Part shown: piece by piece, positions 15,485-23,994 of the stretch
Numbering within the stretch: position 1 is the first letter of the stretch
How the letters are laid out: each line of letters begins with the position of its first letter
Assembly (NCBI GenBank): GCA_964552325.1
Contig: CAZKHA010000028.1
Coordinates: 1 to 30,490 of the forward strand
DNA from: CAZKCK01 sp964552325
Lineage (GTDB): Bacteria > Bacteroidota > Bacteroidia > Bacteroidales > TTA-H9
DNA length: 30,490 nucleotides
Direction of reading: 5' to 3'
Translations under genes and position numbers: made by a program
Notes under the pieces: model-generated
The model's database searches: none
What the model saw: only the letters and a program-made list of their open reading frames with translations
What the model was told of the DNA's origin: nothing

Positions 15485-18199
15485 TTAGTAAGAAGGCTCA
15501 ATACAGGCCTTCTTTCTTTTTTTAAGCACTTCGGCCCAGTTATTTAACGAAAGCTGCATAACTTGGCTTGTTTCTGAGTGGCAAGTCAGGCAACTGCCCA
15601 CCAGCAATATCGCCCTTTGCTCTTCAACCGTAAACGGACGGTGTTGTAGCCTGGTACTATTAGCTTCTTGTGTTGGCTTCATGAATTTTATCCATGCATC
15701 TTCGGGTAAGCCATCGTATTTATTATTGGCATATTTTGGTTCGAACTTCCATCTTCCAAGTTTGCCTTCGTGTTGAAATGTAAGCTCGCCGTCGCCATAA
15801 CCCAATGCTACCGGATTGCTGTGGCAAGAGGCGCAACTCCGTGATTTGTGCGTGGTATGCGGTGAAATGGGTGCAAATAAACGATTGAAAACAAAAGGAT
15901 TAGATTTTTTAAAAGGTGATTGGTCAATGCTAAGAACCATGCCAGGTACAAATGGAATGATTTCTTTTTGGTTTCCCATCATTCGGATACCAAGCGTAGG
16001 TGGCCTGGCATCATATAGCCCAATATGTTCTATCCAAGTCCCGGTTTGTTCTACCTTCAGAAGGTGATTAAAACCAAGGGCTTTCGCATCGTAAGTGTTA
16101 TGGCAACCCAGGCATGTAGGAGCCCATGACGAATGGCAGGCATTGCACGACAAGGTTTTGTGAGCAAGGGTAGAAGTACAAACCGATAGGCTTGGCTTGA
16201 TTGGCAGTCTCTTGCCTGTGTTTTTTGTTGTAAGCCACAACCTATGAAGCGAGTCTTTAAACACATTGGTGTAATTTATGTCCGATCCCGACTGCTTTAC
16301 GTAGCTTGCTTTTTTATCAAGATATTTATTCAATGCTATAATATTTTGCGATATGCGATCCATTTCATCAAGTTTTCTAACAGCGGCTTTTTGTGTAGTA
16401 TGGCAGTCTTCGCACTTGGTTTTTACAGCATCTTCCTTATGCTTATACAGGTTTCCATCGCCCATAAGCTCAAAAGCTGTATGGCAGTCAATGCAGTTCA
16501 TACCTGCAACATGGTGTACATCAGGTATTTGTTTTGTAAATACCCGATTTTTCTCAATTATTTTAAGCGTTGGATTACCTTTGGCTTGTGTGGTGTCAAA
16601 TCGGGTTTCTGACCATCCTTCATAGTTCGTAGCTATTCGGCCTGAACGGTTGTGGCATGTAAAGCATTTATCATCTGTAACATGTAATGTGAGATTTGGA
16701 TGCTCGCCAGGAAGTTTAGAAGTTTTTTTTGCATAATACTGCTTAACTTCCTTATCCAATTCAGGTGTGTAGTTTAAATGGCACGAGAGGCAGCCTCCTC
16801 CTTTTTCAAGGTAATGTGCTGTTCCGGGAACCGACTTTTGGGCACCAATATGGCAACCTACACACAGATTCTTCAGGTGTTTATCGGCTGGCGAATCGGT
16901 AAGGTCGCTAATGCTGCACAGTTGGCTTGGAGAATTTATCTCACCAAAAACCCATCTATCAACCGAAATCATTCCCGATAATGTTGCCATCAAGCTTGTA
17001 TGAATATTTGTTGTAATTTGCTGATGACATGCTTGTTGACCGCATGATTGGTGTGCATCTGAAAGGTTTCCGGGGATAAGTCGCATGTTTCTGTGGGCAT
17101 TTTTTGCTGTGGTAGCCCATGTATTACCGCCATGGCATGATGCACAGCCAATTACGCTAGGCTTGTGCGAATCAGAAAGCCCTTTCATACCCGAATGGCA
17201 ACCAAGGCAGGATTCTTTTTTGATAGTGGCATCATATAATTCATTGCGTCTAAAGGTGGTGTCTGTTGGCCAAATTGGATTCCAGCTTACACTATTTGAA
17301 CCTCCTCTTATACTTTGGCTCGGTACTTCCCATACCCAGTTAGCTCCCCTGAAAAAGAAGGCATGTAGGCTAACAAGTGCATATGCTATCAAAAGCCCAA
17401 TCAAGAGTCTTGAAAGGATTCGATAATTTTTTCCATTGGTTTTGGGTAGCAAAAACACCAAACCGAAAAACGCAATTAGGCCTAGCCATAAAAGGATAGG
17501 GTAGGAGGTAAAGTGCATAATTTCTTGTAATCCAATAAAATACCATGGACCCATAAGCATATCCGACAAACCATTGTGAAGCGGGGCCTGTAAGAAAACG
17601 CTTAAGGCTATGGTGAAAAGTAGTACCGAAGTCGTTATGGAAACTCTTGGCCAAACAATTTTTGCGTGTTCAACAATTATTACGAGCAGAAAAATTGACG
17701 CAGTTGCAATATGGTGGACATAGAGAATCTGAAAACTGTTCTCTTGGCCAATTAAAGCATGTTTAAGTGTTTGCCCTATGATTGGGATTTCCAGGAATAA
17801 ACTGCCAATAATTTGACGTGCTTGCAATGCATCGGCATCGGCTTTTAGAATAAAACCGCTTATCATTACAAAAAAGATGATTGGTATTGAAATTGTTAAC
17901 CTTACCCAAACAGCATTTTTTATTTTTTTTGTTGTTCGCCTGTTTTCATGCTCTAAAAGGTGAACCAGGCTCATGATGGTGAAAACTTGGGCACTCCAAT
18001 AATGCATGTTTCTGAACATGCTTGCCCAAGGGTTGGTAAGTACCAAAAGCGAAACCGATTCAAATGGATGACTAACATCATAAGGTATAGCCAATGCAAC
18101 ACCTGTGGTAATGCATACCAAAAATGAGGCTAATGCAATTTGGCCGGATAAGCTTAACAGCTTGACTGTTTGCTGCCTGAAGTTTATAGTGAGGTTCAT
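15485..18199 (-). CDS. Cytochrome b6/subunit IV-like protein fused to a 12-heme cytochrome c domain
   Basis: The 904-residue protein joins a membrane cytochrome b to a periplasmic multiheme domain. Residues about 1-180 give four hydrophobic helices with heme-ligand pairs H66/H80 (13 between) and H153/H168 (14 between), the spacing of cytochrome b6. Residues about 200-275 resemble subunit IV, with GPWYFIGLQE in place of the PEWY Qo motif. From about residue 320 there are eleven CxxCH sites (CLGCH, CASCH, CVGCH, CLSCH, CFTCH, CIDCH, CEDCH, CNACH, CLGCH, CASCH, CLTCH) and one CX4CH (CGQQACH), twelve c-type hemes in all. It probably takes electrons from menaquinol with its Rieske partner and passes them to a periplasmic acceptor. 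The Rieske gene is upstream with an ATGA overlap. The acceptor is unknown. Confidence 0.9.
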   Translation of the reverse strand: MNLTINFRQQTVKLLSLSGQIALASFLVCITTGVALAIPYDVSHPFESVSLLVLTNPWASMFRNMHYWSAQVFTIMSLVHLLEHENRRTTKKIKNAVWVRLTISIPIIFFVMISGFILKADADALQARQIIGSLFLEIPIIGQTLKHALIGQENSFQILYVHHIATASIFLLVIIVEHAKIVWPRVSITTSVLLFTIALSVFLQAPLHNGLSDMLMGPWYFIGLQEIMHFTSYPILLWLGLIAFFGLVFLLPKTNGKNYRILSRLLIGLLIAYALVSLHAFFFRGANWVWEVPSQSIRGGSNSVSWNPIWPTDTTFRRNELYDATIKKESCLGCHSGMKGLSDSHKPSVIGCASCHGGNTWATTAKNAHRNMRLIPGNLSDAHQSCGQQACHQQITTNIHTSLMATLSGMISVDRWVFGEINSPSQLCSISDLTDSPADKHLKNLCVGCHIGAQKSVPGTAHYLEKGGGCLSCHLNYTPELDKEVKQYYAKKTSKLPGEHPNLTLHVTDDKCFTCHNRSGRIATNYEGWSETRFDTTQAKGNPTLKIIEKNRVFTKQIPDVHHVAGMNCIDCHTAFELMGDGNLYKHKEDAVKTKCEDCHTTQKAAVRKLDEMDRISQNIIALNKYLDKKASYVKQSGSDINYTNVFKDSLHRLWLTTKNTGKRLPIKPSLSVCTSTLAHKTLSCNACHSSWAPTCLGCHNTYDAKALGFNHLLKVEQTGTWIEHIGLYDARPPTLGIRMMGNQKEIIPFVPGMVLSIDQSPFKKSNPFVFNRLFAPISPHTTHKSRSCASCHSNPVALGYGDGELTFQHEGKLGRWKFEPKYANNKYDGLPEDAWIKFMKPTQEANSTRLQHRPFTVEEQRAILLVGSCLTCHSETSQVMQLSLNNWAEVLKKRKKACIEPSY
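15490..15523 (+). terminator. Terminator of the M28 gene, inside the 3' end of the multiheme gene
   Basis: AGAAGGC (15491-15497) pairs with GCCTTCT (15507-15513), plus an outer A-T pair, and a T-rich run follows to 15523. It serves the plus-strand peptidase gene while overlapping antisense codons for the last residues of the multiheme cytochrome. Confidence 0.7.
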
Positions 18200-18609
18200 G
18201 GCAATTCTATTTCAAGCAATTGAGAATCAACGGATAGACTAATGTCTATTTTTTTCAGTGGTTTAAAGGCAGGGCCTTGAACAGCTTCACCCATTTGGTT
18301 AAAGCCTGATCCATGGCATGAACAGCGTATAATACCGTTTTCGCTGTGTTTGAGTTGGCAACCTAAATGTGTGCATTTTGCCTCAAATGCGGTAATAGTG
18401 TTTTTTGATTTTATTAGAATTACCTCATCAAAAAAGTTGATACCCTCAGCTAAGGATTCTTTGGCAATTCGTTTCGGCGTTTTTGGTGGTGTTTTTTGGC
18501 TTTCAACCATTCTTGCGAATCCATACAAAAGGGCAACCCCAATTACCCACAAACCTTTTTTTAGGAAGGCCCTTCTGTTTAAGTAGCGTAACGAAAAATT
18601 GTTTGACAC
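18196..18609 (-). CDS. Rieske 2Fe-2S protein of a cytochrome b complex
   Basis: The 137-residue protein has an N-terminal membrane anchor (about residues 14-32) preceded by a twin-Arg stretch (NRRAFLKK), then a short Rieske domain with both cluster-binding boxes: CTHLGC (about 79-84) and CSCHGSGF (about 95-102). It ends soon after, like compact b6f-type Rieske domains. It should take the first electron of quinol oxidation at the Qo site and hand it on. The stop overlaps the start of the cytochrome b-multiheme gene (ATGA), so the two are translationally coupled and very likely form one complex. There is no separate cytochrome c1 or f gene here; the 12-heme domain takes that place. Confidence 0.92.
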   Translation of the reverse strand: MSNNFSLRYLNRRAFLKKGLWVIGVALLYGFARMVESQKTPPKTPKRIAKESLAEGINFFDEVILIKSKNTITAFEAKCTHLGCQLKHSENGIIRCSCHGSGFNQMGEAVQGPAFKPLKKIDISLSVDSQLLEIELP

Positions 18610-18676
18610 AAGTTATGGGGTTGATATAGTTTTGTGCTGCGAATTTAGGAACTCATGTTGCTGTTAGGGCAGTATC

Positions 18677-18710
18677 TTAGAATTATTGCTGAAATTTAGA
18701 TAGATTCTAA
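18677..18710. repeat. Inverted repeat pair TTAGAAT / ATTCTAA
   Basis: TTAGAAT (18677-18683) and ATTCTAA (18704-18710) are exact reverse complements 20 nt apart. The same core recurs about 60-100 bp further right, so this may be a spaced operator. Confidence 0.5.
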
Positions 18711-18726
18711 AAAGTGATTTAAGTAA

Positions 18727-18753
18727 TTGATTATTAGCTGTTTATTATATTTG
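18727..18753 (+). promoter_or_regulatory. Candidate promoter of the psr operon
   Basis: TTG (18727-18729) and TATATTTG (18746-18753) are 16 nt apart, close to the phylum's -33/-7 layout. It would give a leader of about 270 nt before psrA and lies just left of the longer inverted repeat. Confidence 0.35.
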
Positions 18754-18764
18754 TGTAGTTTGGA

Positions 18765-18819
18765 ATTCTTCTAAATGTTTGTATATACTTGTATTACAAT
18801 GTGTTGTGTTTAGAAGAAT
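18765..18819. repeat. 11-bp perfect inverted repeat in the divergent control region
   Basis: ATTCTTCTAAA (18765-18775) is the exact reverse complement of TTTAGAAGAAT (18809-18819), with 33 nt between. There is no T run, so it looks like paired protein-binding sites rather than a terminator. Confidence 0.6.
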
Positions 18820-19031
18820 ACTAAATTTTAAATGCAAGAATTGTAGCTAAATCCTTATTTTTGTCATTGTAAAACATGTTGATATTTATATAGGAACAAT
18901 CAATTGATTATGTTGCGCATCTGTTCATTAGCTTATCTAATGGTACTATTTACAAGGTTTATCTTATGCATGCATTTTGATTGGAAGTTTTTATAAAACA
19001 CTGAATTATAATACATTATTAAATATAGCGA

Positions 19032-21281
19032 ATGAAAACCAGAAGGGATTTTATCAAGATTTCCACTTTAGGCCTCGGGGGAATAGCCGCTGCTGCTGGG
19101 CTTTCAAGGATTGCAATGGGCTCTTCGGTAGTTGACGACCTTTTAAAACTTGGTGCAGCTGGCAGCAACAGCTTCAAGCGTTCTCCAACCTACTGTGAAG
19201 TATGTTTTTGGAAATGTGCAGCTTGGGCTTATACCGATGACAAAGGCAAATTACTGAAAGTGATTGGCAATGATGATGATCCGCATTGTTATGGTCGGTT
19301 GTGCCCGCGCGGAACAGGTGGCATTGGAATGTATAATGACCAAGATAGGTTGCAAAAACCCTTGATACGTGTACCAGGTGTTGATGCGGATACCTTTCGT
19401 GAAGCCTCTTGGGAAGAAGCTTTGAATTTGGTGGCTTCAAAAATGAAAGAAATAGCTGAAAAGTATGGCCCAGAGAGTTTTGCCCTTTTTAAACATGGTG
19501 GCCCCGGGGTTCATTTCGAGCATTTGTTAAGCGCTTATGGTTCTGATACCTCTGCCGAACCTGCTTTTGCACAATGCCGTGGGCCGCGCGATATTGGCTG
19601 GAAAGCCACTTTCGGTGGTTGGGCAGGCTCACCTGAACCTACAGATATTCGCGATACGAAATGTTTGGTTCTGATAGGCTCACATATTGGTGAGAACATG
19701 CACAATAGCCAAGTGCAAGAAATGTCGGATGCCATTGATAGGGGTGCAACCATCATTACTGTTGACCCTCGCTTTTCAACAGCCGCCAGTAAATCAAACT
19801 ATTGGCTACCCATAAAACCTGCTACCGATAATGCCTTGTTGTTGGCTTGGATTCACGTGGTTATAAACGAGGAACTTTACAATAAAAAGTATGTAGAAAA
19901 ATATACCTCGGGCTTTGAAGCGCTTAAGAAGCATGTAGAGCTCATGTCACCAGAATGGGCTTATGGTATTACCACTATTGATCCTGAGTTGATTAGAACA
20001 ACCGCTAGGGCAATGGCCGCTGCTGCTCCTGCCGTAATAGTCCACCCCGGTCGTCATGCTTCTTGGTATGGCGATGATGTTCAGCGTACAAGGGCTATGG
20101 CTATATTAAACGCTTTGTTCGGCTCGGTGGGCAACCGTGGTGGCTTCTATTTTAAACAAGAATTTAAACTTCCAAAGTTTCCTGCACCAGCTTATCCAGA
20201 ACCAAAATGGGGATGGAAAGAACCAATGCAGGGAAAGTTTCCATTAGCTTCAACAGGCGTAACTAATGAGCTTATCCGAGCTTCAATACCTGGTCAAACT
20301 GGTGAATACCAGATTAAAGCTTGGTTTGTTGCTGGCACCAATTTACCAATATCCATACCCGATAAAAAAAGCTTGGAAGAGGCTTTAAAAGCGATTGAGT
20401 TTTTGGTGGTTGTTGATACAATGCCCATGGATATAACAGGGTATGCCGATGTGATATTGCCAGAATGTACGTACCTTGAGCGCTATGATCAGATTCGCTC
20501 TTCCACCAGCCGCATTCCGAATATAGCCCTGCGCATGCCTGCTGTTGAACCTTTGTACGAATCAAAACCAGCTTGGTGGATTGCCAAACAACTTGGAGAA
20601 AGGTTGGGCTTACATGATTACTATAACTATAACGATTTTTCGGAAGTGCTCGATTGGCAACTAAAGCAAGTGGGTTCATCACTCGATGAGATGAAAAACA
20701 CCGGAATAAAGTTTTTCCCCGAAAAAGCCACAGCATTATACCTTGAAGCGGATCAAGATTATGCATTTCCAACCGCTTCCGGCAAGATAGAGCTCTATTC
20801 AACTGAGCTAGAAAGCCTTGGTTTTGATCCGATGCCAGTTTATACAGCACATGAGGAACCTGCCGAAGGATTTTACCGTCTCATATATGGCAGGGCCCCC
20901 ATGCATACCTTTAGCCGAACAGCTAACAACCCATATTTGCATGACTTGATGAAAGAAAACAATGTGTGGGTAAATCCGAAAGTTGCTGATTTGCTTGGCC
21001 TTAAAAAAGATCAAATGGTCTGGCTGAAGAACCAGGATGGCGTAATATCAACTTATCCCGTAAAGGTAAGAGTTACAGAGCGTATCCGATGGGATTCTGT
21101 TTACATGGTTCATGGTTATGGGCAAACAAATCCAAAGTTGCGTAATGCCTATGGAATTGGTGCAAGCGATACTGAACTCATTACAAAAGTAAAGCTTGAC
21201 CCCATAATGGGAGGCACAGGTATGCGTGGAAATTTTGTAACATTTATTAAAGAAAATCCATGGAAGGAGGCTAATGTATGA
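19032..21281 (+). CDS. psrA: Polysulfide/thiosulfate reductase-type molybdopterin subunit
   Basis: The 749-residue protein starts with a Tat signal (TRRDFIK followed by a hydrophobic Ala/Gly-rich stretch). A 4Fe-4S site is formed by C55, C58, C62 (CEVCFWKC) and C91 (LCPRG). C182 in AQCRGPRDIGW is at the place expected for the molybdenum-ligating Cys. Length, the STSRIPNIALRMPAVEP block and the C-terminal molybdopterin-binding domain (YGRAPMHTFSRTANNP) fit the PsrA/PhsA branch of the DMSO reductase family. It should work in the periplasm, reducing polysulfide or thiosulfate to sulfide, or the reverse. It opens a seven-gene operon and its stop overlaps the psrB start (ATGA). Substrate is not settled by sequence: arsenate or tetrathionate enzymes are related but usually longer. 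Confidence 0.85.
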   Translation: MKTRRDFIKISTLGLGGIAAAAGLSRIAMGSSVVDDLLKLGAAGSNSFKRSPTYCEVCFWKCAAWAYTDDKGKLLKVIGNDDDPHCYGRLCPRGTGGIGMYNDQDRLQKPLIRVPGVDADTFREASWEEALNLVASKMKEIAEKYGPESFALFKHGGPGVHFEHLLSAYGSDTSAEPAFAQCRGPRDIGWKATFGGWAGSPEPTDIRDTKCLVLIGSHIGENMHNSQVQEMSDAIDRGATIITVDPRFSTAASKSNYWLPIKPATDNALLLAWIHVVINEELYNKKYVEKYTSGFEALKKHVELMSPEWAYGITTIDPELIRTTARAMAAAAPAVIVHPGRHASWYGDDVQRTRAMAILNALFGSVGNRGGFYFKQEFKLPKFPAPAYPEPKWGWKEPMQGKFPLASTGVTNELIRASIPGQTGEYQIKAWFVAGTNLPISIPDKKSLEEALKAIEFLVVVDTMPMDITGYADVILPECTYLERYDQIRSSTSRIPNIALRMPAVEPLYESKPAWWIAKQLGERLGLHDYYNYNDFSEVLDWQLKQVGSSLDEMKNTGIKFFPEKATALYLEADQDYAFPTASGKIELYSTELESLGFDPMPVYTAHEEPAEGFYRLIYGRAPMHTFSRTANNPYLHDLMKENNVWVNPKVADLLGLKKDQMVWLKNQDGVISTYPVKVRVTERIRWDSVYMVHGYGQTNPKLRNAYGIGASDTELITKVKLDPIMGGTGMRGNFVTFIKENPWKEANV

Positions 21282-21811
21282 GATATGCTATGGCAATAGA
21301 TACGCGTAAGTGCGTAGGCTGCAGCGATTGTGTGGTTGCTTGCCAAATTGAGAATAACGTACCCTTTGGTTATTGCCGCGATTGGGTGGTGGAGGTAATG
21401 GATGGAACTTATCCTGACCTCGAGCTCGAACTTCGCTCCGAACGCTGCAACCATTGCGATAATGCACCCTGTGTGCGCTGCTGCCCAACTGGTGCCAGCC
21501 ACTTTGAAGAAGGTGGAATTGTAACCGTGAAACACATCAAATGTATTGGATGCGGCGCCTGTATTCAATCCTGCCCTTATGATGCACGCTACTCGCATCC
21601 AGAAGGATATGTTGATAAGTGCACATTCTGCTTACACCGGGTCGAAAAAGGACAATTGCCCGCATGTGTTTCGGTTTGCCCAACCAAATGTATGTATTTT
21701 GGCGACCTCGAAGATCCTGACAGTGAGGTTTCTAAAGCCCTAAAACAAAGGAAATACAAGGAATTGGCTCCCGAAGCCGGAACAAAACCTCAAATTTTTT
21801 ATTTAGTTTAA
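21278..21811 (+). CDS. psrB: Four-cluster ferredoxin subunit of the Psr complex
   Basis: The 177-residue protein has sixteen Cys in four 4Fe-4S motifs: CVGCSDCVVAC, CNHCDNAPCVRCC, CIGCGACIQSC, and CTFC paired with CVSVCPTKC. This matches the DmsB/NrfC/PsrB electron-transfer subunit, which links the quinone-site membrane subunit to the molybdenum subunit. It has no signal peptide of its own and would be exported with the Tat-bearing PsrA. It overlaps psrA by 4 nt and precedes psrC by 18 nt. Confidence 0.93.
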   Translation: MRYAMAIDTRKCVGCSDCVVACQIENNVPFGYCRDWVVEVMDGTYPDLELELRSERCNHCDNAPCVRCCPTGASHFEEGGIVTVKHIKCIGCGACIQSCPYDARYSHPEGYVDKCTFCLHRVEKGQLPACVSVCPTKCMYFGDLEDPDSEVSKALKQRKYKELAPEAGTKPQIFYLV

Positions 21812-21829
21812 TTTTTTTAACTAGTAAGT

Positions 21830-22822
21830 ATGAAGGAAGAACTATTTGTAAGTGGACGGGCAATACCGAATATTGATCCCTACTTAAACATATGGCATTG
21901 GCAAATACCTGTTTACCTATTTCTTGGTGGCCTAGCAGCAGGAATATTGTTTTTTGCCTCGCTCTATACGCTTTTAAATAAAGAAAAAGAAATGCCCACT
22001 GCCGTTAAATGGGCCGCATTTTTAGTGCCTCCAGCACTTATTATTGGCTTGTTTTGCTTGTTTTTAGATTTGAAGCATAAATTGTTTTTTTGGCAACTTT
22101 ACACCGTTATCCGTCTTGAATCCCCAATGTCATGGGGCGCTTGGACATTAATGATTATCACACCATTATCCATGGCTTGGGTGTTTATGTACTTGCGCGA
22201 TTTAATAGCAGTTGTTAAAGATGCCAAATACGCCCCTAAAGGTTTGTTTTTATGGGTTGAAGGCCTATTGAATAAATATACTTGGACAGATACTTTTGCT
22301 GCATGGTTAAGAAACAATAGACGTTCTATTGCTTGGGCTAACATCATCCTTGCCATCATCCTTGGAATTTACACCGGTATTTTGTTGTCAGCGTTCAACG
22401 CCAGACCTTTATGGAACACTTCGTTATTGGGGCCTTTATTTTTGGTGTCGGGTTTATCTACCGCCGCTGCCACCATCATGTGGATGGCCAAAGATCATAT
22501 TGAGCGCAGCACGATGAGTAAAATTGATTTGATGCTTATTGGCATCGAGTTGTTTTTTATCATACACCTTTTCATGGGTTTCTTGGCAAGTTCGGCTGTA
22601 CAAATTGAAGCTGCCAACCTTTTCCTTGGCGGACAGTTTACCGTTTCGTTTTGGGTGTTTGTGGTGCTTTTGGGATTGTTGCTTCCAGCAGCCCTTGAAG
22701 TATTGGAATTGCTTGGATACAAAATCCCTGTTGCCGTTCCTGCCTTACTCATACTATTTGGAGGGCTAATGTTTCGATTTATTATGGTTGAAGCAGGACA
22801 AATTACACGTTATTTGTATTGA
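21830..22822 (+). CDS. psrC: NrfD/PsrC-type membrane subunit
   Basis: The 330-residue integral membrane protein has about eight or nine hydrophobic helices. It carries the usual NrfD opening in which a short soluble tail leads into helix 1 (WHWQIPVYLFLGGLAAG). The family anchors the Psr complex and holds the menaquinone site; no heme is expected. It follows psrB and precedes the first YeeE/YedE gene by 16 nt. Confidence 0.92.
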   Translation: MKEELFVSGRAIPNIDPYLNIWHWQIPVYLFLGGLAAGILFFASLYTLLNKEKEMPTAVKWAAFLVPPALIIGLFCLFLDLKHKLFFWQLYTVIRLESPMSWGAWTLMIITPLSMAWVFMYLRDLIAVVKDAKYAPKGLFLWVEGLLNKYTWTDTFAAWLRNNRRSIAWANIILAIILGIYTGILLSAFNARPLWNTSLLGPLFLVSGLSTAAATIMWMAKDHIERSTMSKIDLMLIGIELFFIIHLFMGFLASSAVQIEAANLFLGGQFTVSFWVFVVLLGLLLPAALEVLELLGYKIPVAVPALLILFGGLMFRFIMVEAGQITRYLY

Positions 22823-22838
22823 TTAATACGTATTTAAT

Positions 22839-23369
22839 ATGCAAAAAAATACTATAGATCGCAGTAAAATATACCTTAACCCATATTTGGGAGGTTTCCT
22901 TTTGGGGCTTATCCTGCTCCTTACCTTTTATATTACCGGTAGAGGCTTGGGCGCCAGTGGTGCCGTTAAAAGCACCGTTGTTACAGCTGTTGATGCTGTT
23001 GCCTCTACCCATGCTCACAACAACAATTATATGGGGCAGTTTCTAAGCGATGATGTTAGCCCAATGAGCAATTGGTTGGTGTTTGAAGTATTGGGTATTT
23101 TGGCTGGTGCCTTTGTGTCGGGTGCATTGGCTGGTCGCTTAAAGCTTAAGGTTGAGCATTCTCCTAAAATAACTTCGCGCAAAAGGCTTGTTTTTGCTTT
23201 ACTAGGAGGACTGGCCTTTGGTATCGGCTCACAGTTTGGGCGTGGTTGCACCAGTGGCGCTGCCCTTAGCGGTATGGCTGCCCTCTCATTGGGAGGTTTC
23301 ATTGCCATGATGGCCATCTTTGGTGGTGGTTATCTATTCGCTTATTTTTTCAGGAAGCTCTGGATATAA
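22839..23369 (+). CDS. YeeE/YedE sulfur-transport protein, N-terminal half
   Basis: The 176-residue membrane protein has about four hydrophobic helices (about 17-33, 79-99, 115-133, 143-172) and the family signature SQFGRGCTSGAALSG with Cys 137. It is about half the length of single-chain members such as the thiosulfate transporter TsuA, and the next gene supplies the other half. Conserved Cys in this family are thought to hand thiosulfate or persulfide sulfur through the membrane. Position inside the psr operon (16 nt after psrC, 20 nt before its partner) points to movement of a sulfur species linked to Psr. Confidence 0.85.
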   Translation: MQKNTIDRSKIYLNPYLGGFLLGLILLLTFYITGRGLGASGAVKSTVVTAVDAVASTHAHNNNYMGQFLSDDVSPMSNWLVFEVLGILAGAFVSGALAGRLKLKVEHSPKITSRKRLVFALLGGLAFGIGSQFGRGCTSGAALSGMAALSLGGFIAMMAIFGGGYLFAYFFRKLWI

Positions 23370-23389
23370 CGTTATAAAAACTTGAACAC

Positions 23390-23983
23390 ATGACAGGACC
23401 ATTGATATCGCAAGGATTTATAGATCCGGCTTGGAACAACTTAATAGCAGTCTTAATTGGTATTGCTTTCGGTTTTGTTCTTGAATCATCCGGCTTTTCG
23501 AGCTCTCGAAAATTGGCCGGAGTATTTTATGGGTACGATTTTGTTGTACTCAAAGTCTTCTTTACAGCAGCCGTAACTGCCGCACTCGGCATTTTTTATT
23601 TTGGCTACTTAGGCTTAATCGATCTTAGTCAAATTTATATACACCCTACGTTTATACACTCTGCAATTGTTGGCGGACTGATTATGGGCCTAGGTTTTAT
23701 AATGGGTGGCTTTTGCCCCGGCACCAGCTTTTGTGGTGTTGCCATCGGTAAACTTGATGCCATGATGTACACCCTTGGAATGTTTTTAGGCATTTTGTTG
23801 TTCTCGGAAGCTTTCCCGCTATTCGAAAAATTCTTTGCAGCAGGAAGTCTTGGCAATATTACTGTTTATGAAGTTCTTGGCATACCAGCCGCTATTTTCC
23901 TGCTAATACTTACTGCTGTTGCTGTAACGGCTTTTTACGTAACAGCACTTATTCAAAAAAAGATTAAAGAGGTTGACTATTAA
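23390..23983 (+). CDS. YeeE/YedE sulfur-transport protein, C-terminal half
   Basis: The 197-residue membrane protein has about five hydrophobic helices and the second family signature GFIMGGFCPGTSFCGVAIGKLDA with Cys 109 and Cys 115, the counterpart of the GCTSG motif in the preceding gene. Together they would make one complete pore with three conserved Cys. Which sulfur species is moved, and in which direction, is not visible. It lies 11 nt before the first EGGC-tailed rhodanese gene. Confidence 0.87.
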   Translation: MTGPLISQGFIDPAWNNLIAVLIGIAFGFVLESSGFSSSRKLAGVFYGYDFVVLKVFFTAAVTAALGIFYFGYLGLIDLSQIYIHPTFIHSAIVGGLIMGLGFIMGGFCPGTSFCGVAIGKLDAMMYTLGMFLGILLFSEAFPLFEKFFAAGSLGNITVYEVLGIPAAIFLLILTAVAVTAFYVTALIQKKIKEVDY

Positions 23984-23994
23984 TATTATAGACT

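Larger units (their letters stand above)
18610..19031. other. 422-bp AT-rich divergent control region
   Basis: This region separates the minus-strand Rieske/cytochrome genes from the plus-strand psr operon. No gene is seen. It contains two inverted-repeat pairs built on TTAGAA/TTCTAA, a candidate promoter, and a 12-bp palindrome AATCAATTGATT (18898-18909). A further TATTTTTG element at 18856-18863 lacks a well-placed -33 TTG. Confidence 0.7.

Noticed and set aside
16130..16200. Possible extra heme site of the long CXnCH type (as in MccA) before the CNACH site
   Set aside because: The upstream Cys is 13 residues before a CH that already belongs to a normal CxxCH, and MccA-type spacing is 15 or 17. 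Counted as one ordinary heme.
11969..18199. Porin plus multiheme cytochrome as a porin-cytochrome conduit for extracellular electron transfer
   Set aside because: The porin is of the O/P type, is transcribed with sulfurtransferases, and the multiheme domain is tied to an inner-membrane cytochrome b. No outer-membrane cytochrome lipoprotein is present.
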